Source: Hydra vulgaris (Eukaryota > Cnidaria > Hydrozoa > Anthoathecata > Hydridae). Taken from it: a stretch of 64,000 nucleotides of DNA. The notes beneath the pieces are model-generated. The model saw nothing but the letters and a program-made list of their open reading frames with translations, searched no databases and was not told the origin of the DNA. Position 1 is the first letter of the stretch. The number at the start of each line of letters is the position of its first letter. Of the stretch, positions 49,447-59,309 are shown one piece after another. Location: assembly GCF_038396675.1 (NCBI RefSeq), contig NC_088922.1:67795001-67859000 (forward strand), read 5' to 3'. The position numbers were made by a program, and so were the translations under genes.

Positions 49447-50385
49447 CGTCCCCTCAGTATTATCTTGTTCTATCTACAAATTTTTTTTTGTTGCAAAAAC
49501 CAATTTTTATTGTTTAAAAAAAGTAAAATGTATTATTTCCACTTATCAATAAATTATTACCTTCTCTGCTTCGTCAAGATTTATTCAATTTGACTTTGTT
49601 CTAATTACAATTTTACGTATTTTGTTAGTTTTATCTTATTCTATTTCACTTTTTTAAAACATTTTAGTATTAAAATGTTCTAATGCCCAAATCTGCAAAT
49701 CAATGTTGTAGCGCAATTGACGTGACTTTTTATTTTGATATTTTCAAAATGTCGTCAAGTAAGTTTATTGGTTTAGTTACAAAAGAAACAGTTGACTTTG
49801 AATTACTTTATACCGACTCGTAAGTAGTTTCTATTACTATGGTAATTTTAAAATTTGAAAATAAAAATAAAAATTTTATTTTTCCGATAATTGGATTCCA
49901 TTTTATGTTCTTTTAACGATAAAATAGTCAACTATTATATCGTGCATTATCAACTATTATATAAATATCGTGCATTAAAGGGTTAAAATAACTTAAGACT
50001 AGCTCTCATACACAGTACTAGTAGTTAACTAACTATAAATCTATATGTATAACTATATATATATAACTATATGTATAACTATATATATTGTGCCTTTAAA
50101 TAACTATATATATATACTGTGCAAAGTCTTTAAGTAAGACTAAATTCTTTATATTATTTATTTCCTAACTGTAAAAAAATAACTTATATTACCCTGCTAA
50201 TTACGATGCTTATGAAATTCCAATTGTCATTAATTTTTGATTTTTTTTTAATATTATGTTGTTTTTAAATGTAGCTAAAGTTTATACTTTTTATTTCTAC
50301 AGTGTCGATTCAAGTTTCCACAATAAGCTACTACATACGGATTTAGAAATAGTTGTGCCAATAGAGCAACTCTCGACAAAAAAAA

Positions 50386-52095
50386 AAAGTTGGAAGTAAA
50401 AGAACCAGAAATCCAGATAGCTGGAAATGCAATGTCAATAAAAAAAGGCGTCAAGCTGGCCAGGAGTATAAAAGCAGGAATAAAGTGATAAGAAGAAAGA
50501 GAGAGATCAATAATGAGAAGGACTGTACTAACTGTAAATTTAAATGCCACATTTATTTTCCGCAAGAGCAACGGGAGTTACTATTTAACAAATTTTTGGG
50601 GACTCAATGATGACCTCAAAGCACACTTTTATAGTGAAAATACAACACGTATTGTGAAAAAAACTAAACGAACACTTGCAATTTCATCGAGGCGGCAATA
50701 CTTATTTGCCTACTTTTTTCACCTGGCAGGGATTCCCATCAGAGTTTGCAAACCTTTCTTTTTAAACACTCTTGACATAAGCCAACAAAGAATTTCATAT
50801 TTTTATAAACATTTCCAAACAGATACAAACACGCCTACCCCAAGAAAACAAGGTAAACATACAAAAAAGAAAATTCCTGATGCGGTCAGAGATGGCGTTA
50901 GGAAACACATATATAGTATTCCGGTTATAGACTCGCACTATTGCCGTGCTAATACAAATAGAAAATACTTTGAGTCTGAATTGTCTATTAGTCGACTGTA
51001 TAAGCTTTACCAAGACTTTTGTCAGCAAAAACGATTTCAACCGGCTAAAAAGCATTTATACTCTGAAATTTTTTTAACTGAGTTCAATATTTCTTTCCAG
51101 CAAAGAAAAAAAGATAGGTGTAATAAGTGTGAAATTTTTAAAATTAAAAGTGCTGAAGGTATTTTAAGTGATTGTGAACGGGCTCAGCATCTAAGTCATA
51201 TTGAACAAAAAGAAGATGCACGCGAAGAGCGCAAAAAAGACAGACAGTCAGGACATCCTGTTCTCTGTTTTGATTTACAAAATGTTTTTACAGTTCCCAA
51301 GGCTGAGATATCCAACTTCTTTTATCTTAGGAAGCTGTCTGTTTATAACATGACAGCACATCTTTCTTTAGATAAAGATGTTTATTGTTGTATCTGGTCT
51401 GAAAGCCAATCTGGCAGAGCCGGAAATGATTTGGCATCTGCAATCCTACGAATTTTAGAATCTGTGCTTACCACCCATCCACAACTTAAGAACCTCATTT
51501 TATGGTCAGATTCTTGCGTTCCGCAAAATAGAAACAGTATTATGAGCACGGCAATAAAGCATTTTTTAAATGCTCATCCTAATGTTGAATCTATCACTCA
51601 AAAGTTTTCTGCAAGCGGACATGGCTGTGTTCAAGAGGTTGATGCGGTTCATAGCAGCATTGACCGAAAATTAAAAAAACTGAGGTATACAGTCCACTGG
51701 GTCTGATCAGAATACTAAAGTCTGTTAGGCGACAGAAACCTTTCAATATCCTGCAGATGAAAGATGTTGATTTTTTAAATATTCAAGCTGGAGCTAAAAG
51801 CTATAACTTTACCAAAGTGCCCTTTACTCAAGTAAAGCAATTAAAATACTATTCCAATCATCCTTTTACTGTTTCATTTAAAACAAAACATGCAGACGGC
51901 TTCACCTCAGTTTTTGCAGGTGCCCAATCATTAAGAAAAAAGAAATCTACAGCATATCCCATAACTGCACCAAAACTGTCAATTCAGACCAAAATAAGCC
52001 ACTTACTTTCAAAAGAAAAGAATGAAGATATTAAAAAAATGATGCCCTACATGCCTGAGATTGATAGAAATTATATGGCAACTCTTTGTGTTTAG
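50386..52095 (+). pseudogene. DDE-like transposase of the LIR element, two frameshifts
   Basis: The N-terminal portion reads RNPDSWKCNVNKKRRQAGQE and DCTNCKFKCHIYFP. After a frame change in the T run near 50590 it joins FWGLNDDLKAHF. The main frame to about 51680 contains ISQQRISYFYKHF, CNKCEIFKIK, VLCFDLQNVFTVPKAEIS, YNMTAHLS, LILWSDSCVPQNRNSIMS and FSASGHGCVQEVDAVHSSID. A second frame change in the A run near 51675 leads to SPLGLIRILKSVRRQKPFNI and the 112-codon tail. I recognise this as a multi-copy animal family. The Asp in FDLQ, the Asp in WSDSC and the E.D..H block are candidate catalytic residues (inference). Superfamily is not assigned; Sola-type is possible. The ATG at 50513 is in the wrong frame for the family. 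Confidence 0.75.
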
Positions 52096-52207
52096 TAATT
52101 CATGTGCATCTCCCATGTACTTTTCTTAATTATTTTTATGTCTTAATATAATTGTTTCATGAAAAAAAAAAATGTTTTACTTGAACACAACCAAATAATG
52201 TCTAAAA

Positions 52208-52674
52208 CAGGGGTGGATCCAGGTCATTGTCCTAGGGGGGAGGGGGTTATATGACAAAAAAAATGATTTTTTCAGCTAAAACCACTGTTTCATTTGATCA
52301 TTTTTCTAACTAAGTTCAATAATTCTTTCCGGCAAAGAAAAAAGATAGGTGTAATTAGTGTAAATTTTTTAAAATCAAAAGTGCTGAAGGTACTTTAAAT
52401 GATTGTGAACGGGCCCAGCATCTAAGTCATATTGAACAAAAATAAGATGCACGCGAAGAGCGTAAAAAATGCTTATAAATTAGTTTACTAATAAATATAT
52501 TAAATGTGTATATAACTAACTTTTTTTTTGCCAAAAATTCAAATGTTGCAAAATAATATTTTGTATTTTTTTTTTTTTTTAATTTCTATCAATAATATTT
52601 TGAAGATTGATAATTCTTAAGATGGGGGGAGGGGGGGGGAGGGGGGATACTACTATCTTTGTATCCGTCCTTGG
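52208..52674. mobile_element. Putative MITE carrying a copied transposase segment
   Basis: CAGGGGTGGATCCAGG followed by a G-rich run at 52208-52250, and a G-rich run ending in ATCTTTGTATCCGTCCTTG at 52620-52674, are approximately inverted. Between them, 52300-52480 repeats the transposase segment 51069-51240 in direct orientation. No clear target duplication. Confidence 0.5.
52300..52480 (+). pseudogene. Partial duplicate of the LIR transposase
   Basis: It shares GGGC.CAGCATCTAAGTCATA, TTGAACAAAAA, AAGATGCACGCGAAGAGCG and the preceding AAAAGATAGGTGTAAT stretch with 51069-51240. Substitutions and a TAA stop (AAATAAGATG) show it is decaying independently. Confidence 0.9.
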
Positions 52675-52679
52675 TAAGT

Positions 52680-53028
52680 AATACATTCAAAACATTTACC
52701 AAATAAGACATTTGTGCATGTTTGGACAAACTATAATTAAAAAAACCCTAAGAAATTGACATAGAACATTATACAACTTTTGTATTTTGTAAAGTTTGTC
52801 AGTAATTTGTTCTATCTCAAAAGTCAAAAATCATTTTTTTAAACACTAAATACACAATAATTTTCTAAAAATGGTTTATAAAGGTATTATATATTGACCT
52901 TGACATTTTTATAATAACAAAATTTGGTGCAAAGTTTATTTTGAACATTTTTAGGGCTTTTGAAAATTCAAATGCCTTTTTTTCAAAACCATAGTTTAGC
53001 GACATAGAAAAAGATAATTCTGAGGGGA

Positions 53029-53032
<4 letters not shown>
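52680..53032. other. AT-rich inner part of the right arm
   Basis: No gene. The last 25 bp mirror 49447-49475. Confidence 0.5.

Positions 53033-53118
<86 letters not shown>
53033..53118. repeat. (TA)n array
   Basis: About 85 bp of TA within the right inverted arm. Confidence 0.97.
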
Positions 53119-53123
<5 letters not shown>

Positions 53124-54159
53124 TTATTTTTACTTTATTTACAACACCATTTAATATACAACAAACCCCAACTAAGCAGACAATAATTCAGTTGAGATTC
53201 AATCTGAGTTATTGAAACGTAATAAATTTAACATCAATAGAAAAGTAAAGCTGTCATCATTTAAAATGTAAAGGGTGTTGTCAAAATATGTTGAAAATAA
53301 AATTAAGTTACTAATAAAATCACGTTCAACAATGATAAACATTCTTACTGTAGTAAAAAATAGTACTAATTGATAAACTTGAGCAAATAAATATAAAACT
53401 AACAAAAACAATGAATAAATAAGAGCTTTAACTTAAACTTTAACTAAAACTTAAATTTGAATTAATTGGTACTAATTTGTTCAAGCATAACCTTAAAAAA
53501 TAAGTTTATATAATAAATTATATGTATAACTAGTTATACATATAGTTAACTATCAGGAGTTATATGTATAACTATAGGCATTTTAAAGCATATTATTTTA
53601 TTTAAACATTACTTTAGATCATATTACTTTGAAAACCGGACCCAGAGGCTTTATTCCCAATAACACAGTGGTACTCCAGATTAAAAATTGAGTTTCTGTA
53701 AATATCCTGTTTTTGTTCCTCAATGTAGTTCGTAAGTCCCTTAAGTCTTAAGGACCTTATTACATCTTAAGTTAAAAGTTTTGGAGCATAAAAAAAGTTA
53801 CAGAAACCTCCATCTTATTTTTTTCTTTTTTTAATAAAGAAAATTGGGAATTCTTTGACTTTCAAACCAGCATTTCTTTGTGGGACACTGCAGTGCCCCA
53901 TGCATGCAAGATTCGTTTTTGACAACATTTCAACTTGCATCAGTTAATTGTTTGCAAATAATATACTCAAGATCTATATTCAAATAACTATTATATTATC
54001 CTAATAATACGTCTATTTGCACAAATCTTAATCTTATTTCTATAAAGAAAGATAAACATTATTCGTGGTACTTACATACTTGCTTTCCATTTTTATTTTC
54101 ACACAATATAAACGTAACGCAATGCAATGTCGATTTAAAATTTTTAGTTTCCAGCCTTC

Positions 54160-54353
54160 AAATTAATTCCCATGCAAATCCCACAGGAAACCCACGTGGG
54201 ATTTCCCATGTGTGTAAATACCATATGGTTCCCACATGTAACCTTTTAAGGTGACAAATTTCCATACGTATACCACATGGGAAAATCAGTCCCACGTAAA
54301 TCCCATCAATCCCACACGGAACCCACGCGGAACTCATGTGGGACGCGGTTTTA
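54160..54353. repeat. Right subterminal array of CACGTGG/CATATGG motifs
   Basis: CCCACGTGGG, CCCATGTG, CCATATGG, CCCACATG, CCACATGGG, CCCACGTA, CCCACACGG, CCCACGCGG and CATGTGGG occur within about 190 bp, immediately inside the right CACTGGG terminus. The motif vocabulary is the same as at 42843-43330. Confidence 0.85.
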
Positions 54354-54365
54354 TTTTTCACTGGG

Positions 54366-54440
54366 TAAACACAAAAAGTAGCCTCTTCAAATGTAGTGGC
54401 CTTCTAGGCCTTGGGGAGGTGAATAATTAAAAAAAATAAT
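54366..54440 (+). mobile_element. SINE family 1, right half of the split copy
   Basis: Beginning TAAACACAAAAAGTAGCCTC it continues with AATGTAGTGGCCTTCTAGGC and an A-rich tail. It joins the left half (ending 42842) when the insert and one TA are removed. Confidence 0.85.
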
Positions 54441-56010
54441 TCTGAAACATCAAGAGTCTTAGCTAGATCAAGAGCAATTAAGTACCATTTATTATGATAA
54501 ACATCAATATTTTTTTTAAAATCTAAAATTTGAGTTTTTAAACAATTTATTTCATTACACTGTTGAGATATATCAAACGCTTTCGTTTAGAGAACAACAG
54601 TGATGGCATAGAAATAGTCCATTATTTGTTTTGTTAAAACTAAACTTAAAATAAAAGAAAGTTTTGTCATAAGATTTAAAACACATGAAGCTTTTGAAGA
54701 AGTATCAATATTATAACTCTTACCTTCATTGTATGCCATTTCTTACATTGAATGAAAAACGGATATTTAGTTATCAAAAGAAACATGCAGACCTCTTAGT
54801 GTATGACCATTTATTGAGACAGCTGGCACGTTTAGGTGATAATTTAAAAAATATGATATATCTTTGATTTGATCAAGAGCATTTTTAACACTCTGAACAT
54901 TGCATGATTTACTAACAACTAAATTAAGTTTATGACATGCAAAGTAAACAAAAATTGCCTTGGAATTGAAAATTTTAATTCTAGATAAATTACCTATTAA
55001 TTTACCAGATATTGCCCCAGCACCATTATATCCTTGAACTCTACATTTTTGGATATCAATACCAAGATCATCAATTGCAGAAATTATGTTTTGCACAAGA
55101 CTAAGACCAGTTGTACCAGATTTACATTCAGTAAACCATAGAAAGTTTTTACAAATAACATCATCACAGTCAATGCATCAAATAACTAGAGATAGCTGTT
55201 CAAAATTAGAACAATCACACAAGATAGAAAAAATAACCTGACTTTTCACACAAGATAGAAAAAATAACCTGACTTTTTAATTTTCTCAATTAGAACTTCT
55301 AATCGTACTAAACAGCACTCAATAAGTTCGTTTAGTGCGATTTTAGTTATATAGGTTGCATTTTCAGGAGCAGAAACAAATATAGTGCTCAAGAACTTTA
55401 TCACCTACTTCAATAGGAAAATTTAAAAACTCTACAAAGTTACCTATACCGAAGTTGTCTTTACATGTTTCTCCAATCTCTGGATGATACTTACATTGAT
55501 CACGATGACCTCGAAAAGCAATAGCGTTGCAGTCAAGATAATTAATTGTCTTTACAATTGGAATTAATTTATTTCAATTACTTATGATAAGTTTTTTTCT
55601 AAAATTATCAATGTCAACTTCAATTAGATTTTTTTTTGAATTAGATTTAGATTGCAGCATGTTAAGAAAATGCATTGACATTTGATGAAGTCAACAATTA
55701 TTATTGCGATCCATATAAGCACGATTTGCCTTACTCCATATTGTAAAAGGTTTTCGAATAAAGTTGATTATTAAGGTATTGTTTGGAATACTCCTATCCA
55801 ACAGTGTACATGGAAGGCAGTATGCCCCATCTTCAATATGTGAGTAAACCAAACAGGAAAATTTAAGTAGCCATTTATGTAAAAATGATCATTTCTTTTT
55901 TTCACCAGAAACAGGAAAAAACAAAAGACAAGTCATGAATGAATATTTTATTAACTAGATCTAATAATATTGAATCATCTTTGCCAGCAGATAGATGTTA
56001 ACCGCGCTTA
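54440..56010 (-). pseudogene. hAT (DUF4371-type) transposase, N-terminal and central part
   Basis: On the minus strand, reading down from about 55925: HKWLLKFSCLVYSHIEDGAY and CLPCTLL (TTF-type zinc-binding segment), RKPFTIWSKANRAYM, NAIAFRGHRDQ, then the RNase-H-like core with CIDCDDVICKNFLWF, the ORF at 55096-54767 (CRVQGYNGAGAISGKLIGNL, IFVYFACHKLNLVVSKSC). QGYDGA..MSG and ACH.LNL are hAT/DUF4371 landmarks carrying catalytic-region residues. Below 54767 decayed frames continue to the SINE at 54440, and the protein resumes at 42700. Stops and frame changes are numerous. 55240-55275 contains a 40-bp tandem duplication (CACAAGATAGAAAAAATAAC). Confidence 0.8.
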
Positions 56011-56651
56011 TAGTTAGCAGAAATATCATAAAAAATAAAGCTTGAAGCCTGATCTGATGTTCAAGGAATACAATTAAGTAAGATTGGATTAGGAGTAATA
56101 TCAATACTTACACCTATAATTTTAGTTTCATTATCTATGCAATGCGAACTTATGATTTTTTTTCTGAAAATAGATTTTTAGGAGGTTGACAAGATTAATT
56201 AAAAACCTTGTGGTAACAGAAGAGTGCGATAGAACACTTGGCAAAACTGAACACAATCCTCTTTTTAATTCTTTTTTGAAAAATTTCTTTGAGCATAAAA
56301 CTTTTCACAATAGAGACAATATGATTTGGTGACCACATATCTTTATCCTTGGAAATAGAGCGACAATCTGTGTTACACCATAAATCACTCAGAATTTCTT
56401 TATTTGATTTAAGATCACCAAATGGGTATATACTTACATTAAATAAATTTTTTTCATTTTTCAAGTCCAAATTCAGGATAAATAGATCGAATTTGTTTAT
56501 TTAACACTGTAGATAATGCAGTTAAACAAAGAAAAGAAGTAAACTTATTGTTTCTGCAATTGTTGCAGACTTCTTTTTTTATAAGTTCAGAAATATTTAT
56601 ATCATTTAATTCTGTAAAAGAATCAAAAGACTCAAATGAAACACATGCCAT
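56011..56651 (-). pseudogene. Unassigned transposon-like coding remnant
   Basis: Two minus frames (56651-56454 and 56470-56195) read CNNCRNNKFTSFLCLTALST, LNKQIRSIYPEFG and then VSIYPFGDLKSNK, DMWSPNHIVSIVKSF. The frame continues near 56130-56050 as CIDNETKIIGVSIDITPNPI. The residues are reminiscent of vertnin-like or transposon-encoded proteins, but I cannot name a family. It lies between the hAT N-terminal end and the P-type gene's 3' end. Confidence 0.35.
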
Positions 56652-56877
56652 GAAAACACTAGAGAGTGAAGAAAAACTTTTAGATTTTACTTGGTTTAAG
56701 ATTATTGATTATTTTGAATTAAAAGGTTGCTTTCTCAAACAACTCAACAGAAGTTAATAGTAGAAGAATTTGATGTGTTTTATCTGATGAATTTATCAAT
56801 GGTATTATTAATTTATCCTGAGCTAAACAATTACCAGTTTTTATGTTTCGTAATGAGTGATGTACTAACAAACGCCC

Positions 56878-58109
56878 TTATGTTGTCATGAATTGTTTTG
56901 CTGATGGATTGTTATTAAAACCACCTTGACTTCTAACAGCACTAAAAAACATTTCAATATGATCTTGACTCAGTTTGTATGTCAACAAGAATTTAAATAG
57001 GCTCTCTGGAGTTAAATTCAAGTATCGGCTAAGTTGAATTACTGATTGGAGGCTAAACATAAATAAAGTCAGTTTGCGGTTTGTTTTATAAATTAAATTA
57101 TCAGCACTGTCTGTCAAACTTCCAAATTGCTTAAAGAGGTAGGAGCTTTACAATTTTTACCAATAAAATTCTGTCTGTTTAATAAATCAAAACTTTTGTC
57201 TATAAACTGAATAAAATTGATAGTTGGTCCACAATCTTGAAACTCTTTTAATTTTAACTTGTTTGCAAAAAAATCAAGAGCATCTGCAACACTTTAACTT
57301 AAGGTTTGTGCTGCCAATTTCATCTTCATTTTTTTGTTGTTTCCATTCAATGTGGTGTTTTTTCAGTTTATTAGCAACATGAATTCCATCTTTTGATTGA
57401 AGCTCATACAATTGTTCAATGAAAGCATAATTAATAATACAATTGTTACTGTCTTTTAGCAATTTCTTTTCACCAAAGTGATTTCTAACTAATTTTAACA
57501 TATGGCAAAAATAAAGAATTAAAAATACTTCACTTACTTCAATACCCAATACTTTTCTTATATCACTATAGTTAGCACCAAGAATTTTTACCATAGATAA
57601 ATTTGCAGCTGTACCATCAAAAGTTAAAGAAATAACTTGAACTCCAGTTTCATAAAATTTAATGAGACATTCAGAAAAAATGTTTGCTTTATCTTTTGAA
57701 TTAAGTCTGTTAAGAAATAAGCTATTAAGATTTTTCAATGTCCATTAACAGCAACTAACAATAAAACAAAAGCTTCTTTAACAACACCAACACTATCATT
57801 GTTAAATCCTGTTCCATAATTAACAAAGCCGTAGGATGTATGCTCATCCTAATCAATTCGCTTTCGAAGTGACATTTTGTCCATCATCAGACTGCATACA
57901 ATTTTTTTGTGAGATTCATTATTTTTCAATTTTAAAAATGGAATGCTTCATGAGTAAAGCCTGGGTGTCCATTAATACTACTACACCATTTTCTCAAAGT
58001 GCCAGACACTTTGAGAAAATGGTTTAGTAGTATTAAGGAAGTGAGGAAAAAAAGTGTTGAAGAACTGTCTAACATAATCATATGCTTTTGCTGAATAAAA
58101 ATGCAATGT
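56878..58109 (-). pseudogene. P/THAP-type transposase number 2, catalytic and C-terminal part
   Basis: Reading down from 58109: TLHFYSAKAYDYVRQFF, SSINGHPG-type residues near 57970, CSLMMDKMSLRKRI (57890), YGFVNYGTGFNNDS, then the 154-codon frame with VQVISLTFDGTAANLSMVKI, YFCHMLKLVRNHFGEKK and YELQSKDGIHVANKLKKHHI. Lower down are LLTYKLSQDHIEMFFSAV and RSQGGFNNNPSAKQF. TFDG, D/C-HM.KL.RN, and KLSQDH.E.FF...R..GG.NNNP are the RNase-H-like core and C-terminal signatures of P-element and THAP9 transposases. Frames are broken at several points. The N-terminal half lies beyond the inserted element, at 62536-63342. Confidence 0.85.
57972..58036. repeat. 30-bp fold-back inverted duplication within the P-type gene
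   Basis: 57972-58001 pairs with 58007-58036 at 29 of 30 positions around a 5-nt centre. Core: CATTTTCTCAAAGTG and CACTTTGAGAAAATG. One arm is genuine coding sequence (TLRKWCSSING on the minus strand), the other is its mirror image. Confidence 0.95.
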
Positions 58110-58113
58110 TAAT

Positions 58114-58840
58114 GGGTCATTCCATGCCAAGTGGTGCAAAGGTCCCTTATGGACCATCGCAGATTTTATTGAAATTTTTTGATTTTGTACATATATATGT
58201 TAAAAGCATGTTTTGAAAATTTTAGATCAATATCTAATATGGTTCTTGAGAAAACGCTATTTAAGTAGTGGGCTATTTTGCATAAAATTTCACTCTACAA
58301 GAAAAAAGGGTTTTTTCATCATTTTTAACAGCCAATAACTTTTGAACAAGTTAGTTTTATACTTCAATTATTATAAGATAGCAAGTGTGCTGTGGATACT
58401 TTGAAAAAAGAAAAAAATATTATTTCTGGCATCTTAACTTTTTCCATAATGGCGGGCTAAAGTTGATTTTTTTGTTTTAAGAATAAGTTTTTTTGTGATT
58501 TTAAAGACCTTAATCTTAAAAACTATTTACAAAGTTAATACAAATCAAATTGCCTGCTGATTTACATGTGGTGGATAAATATTTTTAAAAAAATCAGTTG
58601 ATTGAAGAGCTGCATTCAAAAGTTATAGGTCTCCAAAATGAGTCAGATCGAGATTTTCGTAAAATTGATCTGTGATGCAAAGCATCTGTTACCTAAGATG
58701 GCACTTTTTTTTTTTTATAAAATTTTTTATACGCATCAATTAAAGACTGTTAATTAATAAAAACCAAAAAAATTAATGGGCGCTTATTTATAACCCCTAA
58801 AAGGTAGTCTCTAAAAGTCAGGTAAATTTTCCATAAAAAA
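58114..58840. repeat. Left long inverted repeat arm
   Basis: It contains GTTCTTGAGAAAACGCTATT, GCAAGTGTGCTGTGGATACT, ATAATGGCGGGCTAAAGTTG and AGTCTCTAAAAGTCAGGTAA, each inverted in the right arm. No coding. It likely includes the promoter region of the transposase gene near its inner end. Confidence 0.9.
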
Positions 58841-58964
58841 TTATTACTTTTAAAAAGTTTAGTTATTGTTTCATTTAATTCTATATTACTAGTATGTCAA
58901 TCTAAAAAGTACTAATAAAACCAAATAAATTGTTGTATTTTAGAACTAATTAATAATAAGTAAT

Positions 58965-59208
58965 ATGCCTGAGCTTTCTACTTGCTGTATTGGTAAAGCA
59001 TTAAATGAACAGTGCTATCTATCTAATAAAAGTAAACGCTACCAAGAACTGTCTAAACTAAACCAAGAGCTTATTTCTTTGAGAAGCAAAATAAATCCCA
59101 TAGATTTTATTTGTAGCTATCACGAGAAAGTTTACTTGTCGAGGTATGAGAATGAACATCGCAGGTATTGTTGTAATCCGTTGAACAAGCACGCAAAAAA
59201 TGTGAAAA
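58965..59208 (+). CDS. Transposase exon 1 of the 4.4-kb element
   Basis: The ATG at 58965 opens a frame reading MPELSTCCIGKALNEQCYLS, LNQELISLRSKINPIDFIC, SYHEKVYLSRYENEHRRYCC and NPLNKHAKNVK, with several Cys and His that probably form a zinc-binding N-terminal domain. The exon stops at AAAA/GTAAGT (donor at 59209). A 101-bp intron follows. The next exon continues in phase through a split Asn codon to NSLRVISLSYAKDFGLMPGQ. The 8 residues after the donor in the unspliced frame are not real. TATA-like and AT-rich sequence just upstream lies at the inner edge of the left arm. Confidence 0.75.
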
Positions 59209-59309
59209 GTAAGTTTCAATATTTAATATCTTAATTTAATAAAAATACCTTAATAACACTAAATAAATTAAAAAAAAAATACTTAATAGTTATTTCCGTT
59301 ATTTTTTAG

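Larger units (their letters stand above)
47188..53985 (+). mobile_element. Long-inverted-repeat DNA transposon, 6.8 kb, with DDE-like gene
   Basis: Left arm 47188 to about 48066 is inverted at about 53119-53985. Landmarks are GGGACACTGCAGTGTCCCAC, AACCAGCATTTCTTTGTGGG and its complement, TTCCCAATTTTCTTTAT, CTGGAGTACCA and GGTGTTGTAAATAAAGTAAA. The arms resume on the inner side of TA arrays as TCGTCCCCTCAG (49447) and CTGAGGGGACGA (53018). The left TA array contains a SINE and a MITE. The interior carries a damaged transposase (50386-52095). Exact termini and target duplication could not be fixed. The hairpin at 47150 abuts the left edge. Confidence 0.8.
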
